DNA of 64,000 nt from contig NZ_FWFS01000003.1 in the NCBI RefSeq assembly GCF_900172375.1, forward strand, positions 124,001-188,000. Reading direction: 5' to 3'. Positions 35,866 to 44,204 of the stretch are shown piece by piece. Both the position numbers and the translations under genes were made by a program. How positions within the stretch are numbered: the first letter of the stretch is position 1; every line of letters starts with the position of its first letter. The stretch is from Aquimixticola soesokkakensis (GTDB lineage Bacteria > Pseudomonadota > Alphaproteobacteria > Rhodobacterales > Rhodobacteraceae). A model generated the notes under the pieces. That model worked only from the letters and a program-made list of their open reading frames with translations. It was not told the DNA's origin and did not search any database.

Positions 35866-37227
35866 ATGACCATCCCGCAAAGCTGGGACGCGCGCGCCAA
35901 ATCGGCGTCCTTTTTCGGCTTCACCGATTTCCCCTCGATCAACGAGCGCGGCACGGTGATCGTGACCCACGGCAAGGGCCCCTATATTTACGACACCGAG
36001 GGGCGCAGCTATCTCGACGCCAATTCGGGCCTTTGGAACATGGTCGCAGGCTTTGACCACGAGGGGCTGATCGCGGCCGCAAAGGCCCAGTTCGACACCT
36101 TTCCCGGCTATCACGCCTTCTTTGGCCGCATGTCCGACCAGACCGTGATGCTCAGCGAAAAGCTGGTCGCCGTGTCGCCCTTCGAGCGGGCCAAGGTGTT
36201 CTACACCAACTCCGGTTCCGAGGCGAATGACACAATGGTCAAGATGCTGTGGTTCCTCAATGCCTCCGAAGGCAACCCGCAAAAGCGCAAGATTCTGACC
36301 CGCGTGAACGGCTATCACGGCGTCACCGTTGTGTCGGCCTCGATGACCGGCAAGCCGTATAATTCGGTCTTTGGCCTGCCGCTTGACGGGTTCATCCATC
36401 TGGGCTGCCCGCACTACTGGCGCTTTGGCGCGGCGGGCGAAACCGAGGCCGAATTCACCGCCCGCCTGGGGCGCGAGCTGGAAGAAACGATTGCGCGCGA
36501 AGGCGCCGACACCATCGCCGGTTTCTTTGCCGAACCCGTGCAGGGGGCCGGTGGGGTGATTCCGCCCTCGCAAGGCTATTTCCAGACCATCGTGCCGATC
36601 CTGAAAAAACACGGGATTCCCCTGATCGCTGACGAGGTCATCACCGGCTTCGGGCGCACCGGTGAAATGTGGGGCTGCGAGACATATGGTTTCACGCCCG
36701 ACGCCATCATCAGCTCGAAAAACCTCACGGCCGGATTTTTCCCGATGGGTGCCGTGATTTTGGGGCCTGATCTGGCCGACCGCTTGCAAGCGGCCGCCGA
36801 CGCGATCGAGGAATTCCCCCATGGCTTTACGGCCTCGGGCCATCCCGTGGGCTGCGCGATTGCGCTCAAGGCCATCGATGTCATCGAAAACGAGGGGTTG
36901 CTGGAGAATGTGCGCAGCCTGACCCCCTATTTCGAGGCGGGTCTGGCGCGGCTGGCCGAGAACCCCAATATCGGCGAATGGCGCGGCAAGGGGCTGATGG
37001 GCGCTTTGGAAGCGGTAAAGGACAAAGACACAAAGACGCCGTTTGACGGATCGCTGTCGGTGTCGGAACGCATCGCCAATACCTGCACCGACCACGGATT
37101 GCTGTGCCGCCCGCTGGGCCAGTCCATCGTGCTTGCGCCGGCGTTCATCATGACCGAGCCACAGATGGACGAGATGTTCGACAAGCTGGGCGCCGCCTTG
37201 AAACAGGTTTTTGCCGAGGTCGGCTAA
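35866..37227 (+). CDS. Class III omega-aminotransferase (putrescine/polyamine-pyruvate type)
   Basis: 453 residues. PLP-binding features: FYTNSGSEANDTMVKML (111-127), VNGYHGVTVVSASMTG, the cofactor Asp257 in LIADEVITGFGRTGEMWG and the Schiff-base Lys285 in IISSKNLTAGFFPMG. The aromatic N-terminus (SFFGFTDFP, SGLWNMVAGF) resembles enzymes that transaminate putrescine, spermidine, taurine or other primary amines with pyruvate. Context with amine-related genes favours a polyamine or diamine substrate. It is divergent from a LysR regulator and has its own terminator-repeat downstream. Confidence 0.92.
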   Translation: MTIPQSWDARAKSASFFGFTDFPSINERGTVIVTHGKGPYIYDTEGRSYLDANSGLWNMVAGFDHEGLIAAAKAQFDTFPGYHAFFGRMSDQTVMLSEKLVAVSPFERAKVFYTNSGSEANDTMVKMLWFLNASEGNPQKRKILTRVNGYHGVTVVSASMTGKPYNSVFGLPLDGFIHLGCPHYWRFGAAGETEAEFTARLGRELEETIAREGADTIAGFFAEPVQGAGGVIPPSQGYFQTIVPILKKHGIPLIADEVITGFGRTGEMWGCETYGFTPDAIISSKNLTAGFFPMGAVILGPDLADRLQAAADAIEEFPHGFTASGHPVGCAIALKAIDVIENEGLLENVRSLTPYFEAGLARLAENPNIGEWRGKGLMGALEAVKDKDTKTPFDGSLSVSERIANTCTDHGLLCRPLGQSIVLAPAFIMTEPQMDEMFDKLGAALKQVFAEVG

Positions 37228-37246
37228 ACCGCTGCGAAGTTGGCAT

Positions 37247-37286
37247 AAAAATATCCCCGTCGGAGCCTCCGGCGGGGATATTTTTT
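37247..37286 (+). terminator. Terminator of the aminotransferase gene
   Basis: Stem AAATATCCCCG/CGGGGATATTT (37249-37259 with 37273-37283) is followed by TTT. The right arm is also the beginning of dispersed repeat copy 3. Confidence 0.8.
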
Positions 37287-37297
37287 GACAAAAAAGC
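37275..37297 (+). repeat. Dispersed intergenic repeat, copy 3
   Basis: GGGATATTT, three variable bases, then GACAAAAAAGC: identical to copy 1 (3825-3847) except at the three central bases. Here it doubles as part of a transcription terminator. Confidence 0.7.
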
Positions 37298-37309
37298 CGG
37301 GCTTGCGGG

Positions 37310-38929
37310 TCAGTGACCGCCCGCAAGGATGCCCGTGCGCACGTTGTAATCGGTGGCGACCTGATAGTCGGGATCGTCATCGCTATCCACGATCAGCTGA
37401 CCGGCGTTGGCGAGCAAGCGGTGGCAATCGTGGCTCAGGTGGCGCAGTTGCAGCATCTTGCCGGCCGCCTCGTATTTGGCCGCGAGTTGTTCGATGGCGG
37501 TCAGGGCCGATTGGTCGGCCACGCGGCTATCTGCGAAATCGACGATGACATGGGGCGGGTCGCCCGCCACATCGAAGGCTTCGAGAAAGCCATCGGTCGA
37601 GCCAAAGAACAGCGGCCCCTGGATGGCATAGACCTTGGCGCCATCGGGGCTGATGGAGGTCTGTGCGTGGATGCGTTTGGCGTTTTGCCAGGCATAGGCC
37701 AATGCGGAGACGATGACGCCGACCACGACCGCGATGGCAAGGTCTTCGAAGACGGTCACAACCGTCACCAGCACGATGACAAAGGCATCGAGGCGCGGCA
37801 CGCGGCGCATCACCTTGAAGCTGTTCCATGCGAAGGTGCCGATCACCACCATGAACATCACCCCCACGAGGGCGGCCAGCGGGATTTGTTCGATCAGCGG
37901 CGAGGCGACGACGATGAAGGCCAAAAGGAACAGCGCCGCTGCGATGCCCGCAAGGCGGGTGCGCCCGCCGGATTTCACGTTGATCATGGATTGGCCGATC
38001 ATGGCGCAGCCGCCCATGCCGCCGAAAAAGCCGGTGACGAGGTTGGCAACACCCTGCGCGACGCATTCCTGGGACACGCCGCCGCGCTCGCCCTTGATTT
38101 CGCCCACGAGGTTGAGGGTCAGAAGGCTTTCGATGAGGCCGATCGCGGCAAGGATTACCGCATAGGGCAGGATCACATGCATGACCTGGCCAAACTGTGC
38201 CCAGCTTTCAAACATTGGCACCATGGGGATATGGAACTGCGGCAGACCGCCTTGAATGGAGGCCAGATCGCCCACGCGCGGCACGTTGATGCCAAAGACG
38301 ATCACAATGACTGCGGTGATGGCAATGCCTGCCAGCGGCGCGGGAATGACATTGGTGATTTTGGGCAGCCCCCACACGATCAGCATGGTGAGCGCCACAA
38401 GCGCAAGCATCATCATCAAGCGTCCGCTTTCCATCCACATGAGTGTGCCATCGGGGCCCATGACTTTGAACTGGCCAAGCTGAGCGAGGAAAATCACCAC
38501 CGCCAGCCCGTTCACAAAGCCCATCATCACCGGCTGCGGCACCAGCCGGATAAATTTGCCCAAGCGCAACACACCCGCAAGGATTTGCAGGATGCCCATC
38601 AGCACAACGGTCGCAAAGAGGTATTCAACCCCATGCTCGGCCACGAGCGCCACCATCACCACCGCCAAGGCACCGGTTGCGCCGGAAATCATCCCCGGAC
38701 GCCCGCCGATGCAGGCGGTGACCAGCCCCACGATAAAGGCCGCATAGAGCCCCACCAGCGGGTTCACCCCCGCGACAAAGGCAAAGGCCACCGCTTCGGG
38801 CACCAGCGCCAGCGCCACCGTCAGCCCCGACAAGAGGTCGGTGCGCGCTTGGGCTGCTGTCAGCGGGTAGGCGGAGGATTTATTGGGCAGGATACTTTCC
38901 GCAAAAGCGGTCAGGACGGGTTTGAGCAC
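37310..38929 (-). CDS. SulP family inorganic anion transporter with STAS domain
   Basis: 539 residues. A SulP membrane domain with 10-14 helices (LLSGLTVALALVPEAVAFAF, GRPGMISGATGALAVVMVAL, GFFGGMGGCAMIGQSMINVK) is followed by a C-terminal STAS domain (KVYAIQGPLFFGSTDGFLEA, VIVDFADSRVADQSALTAIE). SulP proteins import sulfate, bicarbonate or other anions; the substrate cannot be told. The N-terminus is assigned to GTG at 38929 (VLKPVLTAFAESILPNKSSA), because the in-frame sequence further upstream overlaps pabC and is not protein-like. The last residues are a short acidic-histidine tail. Confidence 0.9.
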   Translation of the reverse strand: MLKPVLTAFAESILPNKSSAYPLTAAQARTDLLSGLTVALALVPEAVAFAFVAGVNPLVGLYAAFIVGLVTACIGGRPGMISGATGALAVVMVALVAEHGVEYLFATVVLMGILQILAGVLRLGKFIRLVPQPVMMGFVNGLAVVIFLAQLGQFKVMGPDGTLMWMESGRLMMMLALVALTMLIVWGLPKITNVIPAPLAGIAITAVIVIVFGINVPRVGDLASIQGGLPQFHIPMVPMFESWAQFGQVMHVILPYAVILAAIGLIESLLTLNLVGEIKGERGGVSQECVAQGVANLVTGFFGGMGGCAMIGQSMINVKSGGRTRLAGIAAALFLLAFIVVASPLIEQIPLAALVGVMFMVVIGTFAWNSFKVMRRVPRLDAFVIVLVTVVTVFEDLAIAVVVGVIVSALAYAWQNAKRIHAQTSISPDGAKVYAIQGPLFFGSTDGFLEAFDVAGDPPHVIVDFADSRVADQSALTAIEQLAAKYEAAGKMLQLRHLSHDCHRLLANAGQLIVDSDDDPDYQVATDYNVRTGILAGGH

Positions 38930-39051
38930 GTGCGTGGTTCCATCTGGTCCGGAGGGTTTTGCACTGGCATAGCGCACCTTCGGGCTGTTCTGAACCCCCA
39001 AGCCATGAATCCGCGCCCCTTGGTGCCCCCGTGGCGGGTGTGCAACAGAGG

Positions 39052-39693
39052 CTAGAGCCGCAAATCGGCGGCGCTTGGCGGTGTGCAGGCGATCAAGCCG
39101 CGCAGGGAATTGCCCACCAAGACCTCCGCCCCGCAGAGATCGCGCGCGCTCAGAACGGCCTCGCGCGCCAATCCTTGGGCCAGAAGGTCTTCGCGCAAAA
39201 TACCCGGGAGCAGGCCGCAACTCAGCGGCGGCGTCAGCAAAATACCCCCGTGGCGCAGGAAAATATTGGTGATCGTCCCCTCGCATACCGCGCCGTCATC
39301 ATTGGCAAAAATCACCTCGTCGATGCCTTGCGGCAGGGCCGCGCGCGTCTGGTCATAGAGGGCGCGCGCGGTCGTTTTAACCCGCAGCATCGGGTCGTTT
39401 TTATCGAGGCGCCGCGGCGACAGCGCCACGCGCCACGGCCGGTCGATGTCCGTGAGGGGCGCGGTGGTCAGGCCAAGCGCGCCCGTGGTCGCCAGCGTGA
39501 GGCGCAAGCGCAGGGGCTGCGCGCTGCTGACGGTGTCAAGCGCGGCTGCGACCTGATCAGGATCACAGGCAAAGCCGAGATGGGCTGCGCTGCGCTGCAG
39601 CCGCGCCACATGCCGCGCGCGGCGCACAATCGCGCCCGCAGGGCCAAGCGCGGGATCAAAGCGCAGCGTTTCAATCAGCTGCAGCGCTCTCAT
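39052..39693 (-). CDS. pabC: Aminotransferase class IV, 4-amino-4-deoxychorismate lyase type
   Basis: 213 residues. PLP fold-type IV: ALQLIETLRFDP at the start, the conserved Lys in MLRVKTTARALYDQTRAALP, the EVIFANDDGAVCEGTITNIF block with the cofactor Glu, and LLPGILREDLLAQG. It sits directly after pabB (stop to ATG about ten bases), so it most likely releases pyruvate from aminodeoxychorismate to give p-aminobenzoate for folate. GAGGG precedes the ATG at 39693; a TTG at 39717 is the alternative start. Branched-chain or D-amino acid aminotransferase is less likely given the context. Confidence 0.88.
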   Translation of the reverse strand: MRALQLIETLRFDPALGPAGAIVRRARHVARLQRSAAHLGFACDPDQVAAALDTVSSAQPLRLRLTLATTGALGLTTAPLTDIDRPWRVALSPRRLDKNDPMLRVKTTARALYDQTRAALPQGIDEVIFANDDGAVCEGTITNIFLRHGGILLTPPLSCGLLPGILREDLLAQGLAREAVLSARDLCGAEVLVGNSLRGLIACTPPSAADLRL

Positions 39694-39703
39694 TGCCGCG
39701 CCC

Positions 39704-40894
39704 TCATAGCTGGGCAAAGCGCGCTTTCAGCAGCGCTTCCTCCCATTCGTCCTCGGCTTGGCTGTCAAAGACCAATCCGCCCCCGACATTCAGCCGTCCC
39801 TGCCATGTCGCGCCCTCTTTACGCAGCAAAAGCGTGCGGATGGCCACGTTGAACACCGAGCGGCCATCCGGCGCCATCCAGCCAATCGCGCCGCAATAGG
39901 GCCCGCGCGCAGTATCTTCGAGGTCGTGGATGATTTCCATCGCGCGCAGTTTCGGCGCGCCGGTGATCGAACCGCAGGGAAACAACGCCGTGAGGATATG
40001 CGTCAGGCTGGTTCCCGCCGCGAGCCGGCCCGTGATACGCGACACCATCTGATGCACGGTTGCATAGGTTTCAACGGCAAAAAGATGCGGCGTTTTCACC
40101 GATCCGATGTCACAAATCCGGCTGAGATCGTTGCGCAGCAGATCCACGATCATCAGGTTCTCGGCCAAATTCTTTTCCGAGGTCTCCAGCCATGCCTTGG
40201 CCGCGGCATCCGCCGTCGGGGTTGCGCCGCGTGCCACCGTGCCCTTCATCGGGCGCACCTCGATTGCGCCCTGTGCGTCTGTCGCAAAGAACAGTTCCGG
40301 CGAGCGCGACAATAGCGCGCGCGTGCCCAGATCCACAAAGGCACCAAAGCGCACGGGCTGGCAGGCCTTGAGCGCGCGATAGAGCGGTTCGGGGTCCAAT
40401 GCGCTGTGCACCTCCAGCGGGACGGTCAGATTGACCTGATAGGTGTCCCCCGCCAGCAAATGATCGTGCACGCGCGCAAAAGCCGCGTGGTACTGCGCCG
40501 CGCTCCACAGCGGTGTCAGCGACGTCCGGGGCCCCGAAGACATTTGGGGAGCCGCAGACGTGGAGGAGGGCGTGGAGGCAGACGTGGAGGCGGGGTCAGC
40601 CAGCGCTTGGGGGGCATCGAACACCCCGATCTCCAACAGCGGCCAGCCCTCCTGCTCTGGCGCGACACCGCCCCGGCCCGAGGACAGTGCCGCAAGTTTT
40701 GCGTCCAACGCATAGCCCATTTCGTAGGAAAAATACCCGGCGATCCAGTAGCCCTGCGCCCGCGCGGCCTCGATCGCCAAAAGCGCTGGACCAACGCCCT
40801 CAGCACGATGCGCGCGGATCACCTGACGCGGGTGGGCAAACCGTGTGCCCTGCCCCGCTCCCCCCAATGGGCCTTCATCGAAATCAATGCGCAT
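39704..40894 (-). CDS. pabB: Aminodeoxychorismate synthase component I
   Basis: 396 residues. The chorismate-binding domain is complete: YHAAFARVHDHLLAGDTYQV, LLSRSPELFFATD, VRPMKGTVARGA, NLMIVDLLRNDLSRI, FPCGSITGAPKLRAMEIIHD and GGGLVFDSQAEDEWEEALLK. It makes 4-amino-4-deoxychorismate with a glutamine amidotransferase subunit. The region between the N-terminal part and the main domain is a Ser/Thr/Ala-rich linker (ASTSASTPSSTSAAP, about 101-116) encoded by short GTGGAGG-like DNA repeats. It is the first gene of a pabB-pabC operon. Confidence 0.92.
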   Translation of the reverse strand: MRIDFDEGPLGGAGQGTRFAHPRQVIRAHRAEGVGPALLAIEAARAQGYWIAGYFSYEMGYALDAKLAALSSGRGGVAPEQEGWPLLEIGVFDAPQALADPASTSASTPSSTSAAPQMSSGPRTSLTPLWSAAQYHAAFARVHDHLLAGDTYQVNLTVPLEVHSALDPEPLYRALKACQPVRFGAFVDLGTRALLSRSPELFFATDAQGAIEVRPMKGTVARGATPTADAAAKAWLETSEKNLAENLMIVDLLRNDLSRICDIGSVKTPHLFAVETYATVHQMVSRITGRLAAGTSLTHILTALFPCGSITGAPKLRAMEIIHDLEDTARGPYCGAIGWMAPDGRSVFNVAIRTLLLRKEGATWQGRLNVGGGLVFDSQAEDEWEEALLKARFAQL

Positions 40895-41094
40895 CTGCCG
40901 CCTGCTGTGTTGCCGCCTATGGCTTTCGCCGGATCGCGTTTGCGCGGTTCTAACAGCTCCGCCAAACCAAGGCCAAGCCCGCGCCCCCTTGCGGGGCGAA
41001 TTTTTACGCGCCAGCGCGGCAACTTGGCCTTGCAGCGCCCCAGCACAGCCCGCACACTCGCGCTAAAGTGGATCGCAATCTCGAAAGGGCGTTT

Positions 41095-41979
41095 ATGAGC
41101 ACGCAACCTGAAACCATGATCGGGGTGATCGGTGGCTCCGGCGTCTATCAGATCGACGGTTTGCAAGACGCCGAATGGGTCGGCATCGACACACCATGGG
41201 GCGCGCCTTCGGACAAGATCCTGACCGGAACGCTCGACGGGGTGGCCATGGCCTTTTTGCCCCGTCACGGGCGCGGACATGTCCATTCGCCCAGCACCGT
41301 GCCCTACCGCGCCAATATCGATGCGCTCAAGCGGCTTGGCGTCACCGATCTTTTCTCGGTCTCGGCCTGCGGGTCGTTTCGAGAAGACAAAGCGCCGGGC
41401 GATTTTGTGATCGTCGACCAGTTCATCGACCGCACCTTTGCGCGCGACAAAAGTTTCTTTGGCACCGGATGCGTGGCCCATGTGTCTGTCGCCCATCCCA
41501 CCTGCGCGCGCCTTGGCGATCTGGCCTTTGAGGCGGCGCAGGCCCAAGGGGTCACTGTCCACAAGGGCGGCACCTATCTGGCGATGGAAGGACCGCAGTT
41601 TTCGAGCGTGGCCGAAAGCAAAATGTACCGCGCATGGGGCTGTGATGTGATCGGCATGACCAATATGCCCGAGGCAAAATTGGCGCGCGAGGCGGAAATC
41701 TGCTATGCTTCCATTGCGATGATCACCGATTTCGACAGCTGGCATCCCGATCACGGCGCGGTGGAGATCACCGATATCATCGCCACGCTCGGCGCCAATT
41801 CAGCCAATGCAAAAGGCACCGTCGCGCGCCTGCCCCAGGCCTTGGGACGCACGCGCGCGCCCTGCCCCTGCGGCTGTGACCGGGCGTTGGAATTTGCCCT
41901 GATGACCGCGCCCGACACCCGCGACCCCGAACTGGTTGCCAAACTTGATGCGGTCGCCGGCCGCGTACTAAAGGCCTGA
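41095..41979 (+). CDS. mtnP: S-methyl-5'-thioadenosine phosphorylase
   Basis: 294 residues. It cleaves methylthioadenosine, the by-product of polyamine and acyl-homoserine lactone synthesis, to adenine and methylthioribose 1-phosphate. The PNP/MTAP family 2 motifs are [73 protein letters not shown] and [20 protein letters not shown]. The N-terminal [10 protein letters not shown] supports the ATG at 41095, with AAAGGG upstream. It is followed four bases later by apt, which uses the adenine released. Confidence 0.95.
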   Translation: MSTQPETMIGVIGGSGVYQIDGLQDAEWVGIDTPWGAPSDKILTGTLDGVAMAFLPRHGRGHVHSPSTVPYRANIDALKRLGVTDLFSVSACGSFREDKAPGDFVIVDQFIDRTFARDKSFFGTGCVAHVSVAHPTCARLGDLAFEAAQAQGVTVHKGGTYLAMEGPQFSSVAESKMYRAWGCDVIGMTNMPEAKLAREAEICYASIAMITDFDSWHPDHGAVEITDIIATLGANSANAKGTVARLPQALGRTRAPCPCGCDRALEFALMTAPDTRDPELVAKLDAVAGRVLKA

Positions 41980-41983
41980 TTCC

Positions 41984-42517
41984 ATGTCTAAAAACGTCAA
42001 AGATTACATCCGCACCATCGCCGATTTCCCCCATGAGGGAATCATGTTTCGCGATGTGACCACCCTGTTTGCCGATCCGCGCGGCATGCGTCTGGCCATT
42101 GACCAGCTCCTTGAACCCTACGTGGGTCAACGCATCGACAAGGTCGTGGGGCTGGAGGCGCGCGGTTTCATCCTGGGCGGCGCGATTGCGCATCAGCTGG
42201 CGGTCGGGTTTGTGCCGATCCGCAAGAAAGGCAAATTGCCCGGTGCGGTGATTTCCGAGGCCTATACGCTGGAATATGGCGAGGCCGTGGTCGAGGTCCA
42301 TGATGATGCGATCCAACCGGGCGAGAAGATTTTGCTGGTGGACGATCTGCTCGCCACAGGCGGCACGGCAAGCGCGGGAGTCAAGCTGATCGAGCGGCTG
42401 GGCGGTAAAATCGTGGGCTGCGCCTTTGTCATCGATCTGCCCGAAATCGGCGGGCGCAAAGTGCTTGAGGATATGGGATATGACATCCATGCCCTCTGCG
42501 CCTTCAGCGGGCACTGA
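41984..42517 (+). CDS. apt: Adenine phosphoribosyltransferase
   Basis: 177 residues. It converts adenine and PRPP to AMP. Typical features: [60 protein letters not shown] and the PRPP loop [13 protein letters not shown]. It forms an operon with mtnP (four-base spacer), so adenine from methylthioadenosine is salvaged directly. The gap downstream contains a hairpin chain with its own terminator. Confidence 0.96.
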   Translation: MSKNVKDYIRTIADFPHEGIMFRDVTTLFADPRGMRLAIDQLLEPYVGQRIDKVVGLEARGFILGGAIAHQLAVGFVPIRKKGKLPGAVISEAYTLEYGEAVVEVHDDAIQPGEKILLVDDLLATGGTASAGVKLIERLGGKIVGCAFVIDLPEIGGRKVLEDMGYDIHALCAFSGH

Positions 42518-42554
42518 GCGAACGCGCCAACCTGTCGCAAAACGCGATTATGTT

Positions 42555-42599
42555 TTTACGTAGGTGCGTAAACCGAATCTTTACCATATCGCGGCAATG
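42555..42599. promoter_or_regulatory. Clustered TTTAC inverted repeats upstream of a hairpin chain
   Basis: TTTACG (42555-42560) faces CGTAAA (42667-type arm at 42567-42572) across six bases. The GTAAA of that arm also pairs with TTTAC (42580-42584) across seven bases. Three alternating half sites suggest an operator or promoter control region. No regulator is assigned. Confidence 0.35.
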
Positions 42600-42694
42600 C
42601 TCGTCTTGTCCGACGGAGCCGGACACTGCTTGCACCACATGTGATTGCGAAATCACGGAAGGCCTCGCTGCCCCCCAGCGGGGCCTTCAATTTT
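42600..42694 (+). ncRNA. Candidate structured small RNA between apt and the dehydrogenase gene
   Basis: Three successive hairpins: TGTCCG/CGGACA (42607-42612 with 42620-42625), GTGATT-GCGA-AATCAC with a GNRA tetraloop (42641-42656), and a 13 bp terminator stem (42658-42670 with 42676-42688) followed by AATTTT. The block is about 80 bp beyond the apt stop and preceded by a cluster of inverted repeats. The only reading frame is a 15-codon ORF from 42597 with no obvious leader-peptide signature. I do not recognise an RNA family; an apt 3' UTR is the alternative. Confidence 0.35.
42658..42694 (+). terminator. Intrinsic terminator downstream of apt
   Basis: A 13 bp stem starting GAAGGCC and ending GGCCTTC, with inner GCTG/CAGC, one wobble pair and a C5 loop, is followed by AATTTT. 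Confidence 0.75.
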
Positions 42695-42708
42695 GCCGCT
42701 TTGGCCGC

Positions 42709-44130
42709 TTACCCCTTGGTCACATCCACCACCGCACCGGGGTTCATGATGCCATTGGGATCAAGCGCCAGTTTGATCGTGCGCATCGCCGCGTGTTTGG
42801 CGGGGTCCTGATAGTGGTCCAGATCCGCGACTTTCAAGCGCCCCACCCCGTGTTCTGCACTGACCGAGCCATTGTAGCGGTGGACCAGATCATGGACACA
42901 AGCCGCCACGCGTTTGGGCATGTCGGGATAATCGGCGCGGGTTTTTCCCTTGGCCGGAAAAACATTGTAATGCAGATTGCCGTCACCCAGATGGCCAAAG
43001 CAATTCACCCGAAAATCGCCCAGTTCTTTCAGCTTTTCAATGCCTTCGGGGATAAAGGCAGGGATATCGGAGCGCGGGATCGAAATGTCATGCGAGGAAA
43101 TCGACCCCACCCGTTTGTTCCCTGTCGGGATCGTTTCGCGCACGGCCCAAAAGTCCTGACGCTGCGCCTCCGATTGCGCAATCATCCCGTCACGCACCAA
43201 GCCTGCTTCTGAGGCCTGTACAAACAGATCCTCCAGCGCGGCCTGCGGGTCCTGCGCGCGCGCCAGCCCAAGGTCGATCAACACCATCCAGTCGGGGATC
43301 GGGTCGAACGGCAGGCGCAGCTCGGGCACGGTTTCGGCCAAAAAGCTCTGCCCCATGCCCGACATCATCTCAAACGCGCTAATCCCGTCCCCGATCAGCT
43401 TGCCCGCCAGCGCCAGCAGGTCCAAAGCTGCCTGCGGGTCCGGCACAACCATCAGAGCCGTGCCGGTACGTTCCGGGCGCGCAAAGAGGCGCAGCGCGGC
43501 TGCGGTGATGATCCCGAGCGAGCCTTCCGCGCCGATCAGCAGGTTGCGCAGATCATAGCCCGTGTTGTCCTTGCGCAGGCGTTTGAGCCCGTGCCAGATC
43601 GTGCCATCCGGCAGCACCGCTTCCAGCCCCAGACACAGCTCGCGCGCATTGCCGTACCGCAGCACATTCACCCCCCCCGCATTGGTCGACAGATTGCCGC
43701 CAATCCGGCACGAGCCTTCCGAGGCCAGCGACAGCGGAAAGAGCCTGTCCACCGCATGGGCGGCCGCGTGGACATCGGCCAGAATGGCTCCCGCCTCGGC
43801 AACCATCATGTTTTCAACCGGATAGACCGCGCGGATCGCGTTCATCCGTTCCAGCGACAGGGTGACGGGCGCAGGGCCTTCTGTCTGGATTTGCCCCAAC
43901 ACAAGGCCCGTTCCACCGCTGTAAGGCACGATGCCGATGCGCGCGGCATTGCAGGCTTTGACAAGCACCGCGACCTCCTCGACGGACGCGGGCGCAACCA
44001 CCAGCCCCTCGACGCCTTTCACGCGTCCGCGCGGGTCCTCGAAATATTTCGGCTCGGCGGGACGAAAGGCAGCGGCGGGCAGAACGGCGCGCAGCTGCGC
44101 CTCGAAATCTGGCGTGACAGGGTTGAGCAT
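42709..44130 (-). CDS. FAD-binding D-2-hydroxyacid dehydrogenase (D-lactate/D-2-hydroxyglutarate type)
   Basis: 473 residues. The N-terminal FAD_binding_4 domain (VVAPASVEEVAVLVKACNAA, IVPYSGGTGLVLGQI, GNLSTNAGGVNVLRYGNARE) is followed by the FAD-oxidase C-terminal domain (NCFGHLGDGNLHYNVF, NGSVSAEHGVGRLKVADL), with HLGDGN and the E-H-G-V-G stretch at the active site. Members oxidise D-lactate, D-2-hydroxyglutarate or glycolate and pass electrons to the quinone pool or ETF. No glcEF partner is adjacent, so a single-subunit D-lactate or D-2-hydroxyglutarate dehydrogenase is most likely. Confidence 0.9.
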   Translation of the reverse strand: MLNPVTPDFEAQLRAVLPAAAFRPAEPKYFEDPRGRVKGVEGLVVAPASVEEVAVLVKACNAARIGIVPYSGGTGLVLGQIQTEGPAPVTLSLERMNAIRAVYPVENMMVAEAGAILADVHAAAHAVDRLFPLSLASEGSCRIGGNLSTNAGGVNVLRYGNARELCLGLEAVLPDGTIWHGLKRLRKDNTGYDLRNLLIGAEGSLGIITAAALRLFARPERTGTALMVVPDPQAALDLLALAGKLIGDGISAFEMMSGMGQSFLAETVPELRLPFDPIPDWMVLIDLGLARAQDPQAALEDLFVQASEAGLVRDGMIAQSEAQRQDFWAVRETIPTGNKRVGSISSHDISIPRSDIPAFIPEGIEKLKELGDFRVNCFGHLGDGNLHYNVFPAKGKTRADYPDMPKRVAACVHDLVHRYNGSVSAEHGVGRLKVADLDHYQDPAKHAAMRTIKLALDPNGIMNPGAVVDVTKG

Positions 44131-44204
44131 GGTGATCTCGGCGTGGTTGGGGTTGCGCCTGTGTAGCCTCCTGCCCTGCGCGCGGCAACAGCCTCGCAGA
44201 GCGC

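Noticed and set aside
38930-39286. Extended N-terminus of the SulP transporter
   Set aside because: The frame is open to 39286 but overlaps pabC on the same strand in another frame, and it is Arg/Gly/Pro-rich without any membrane segment.
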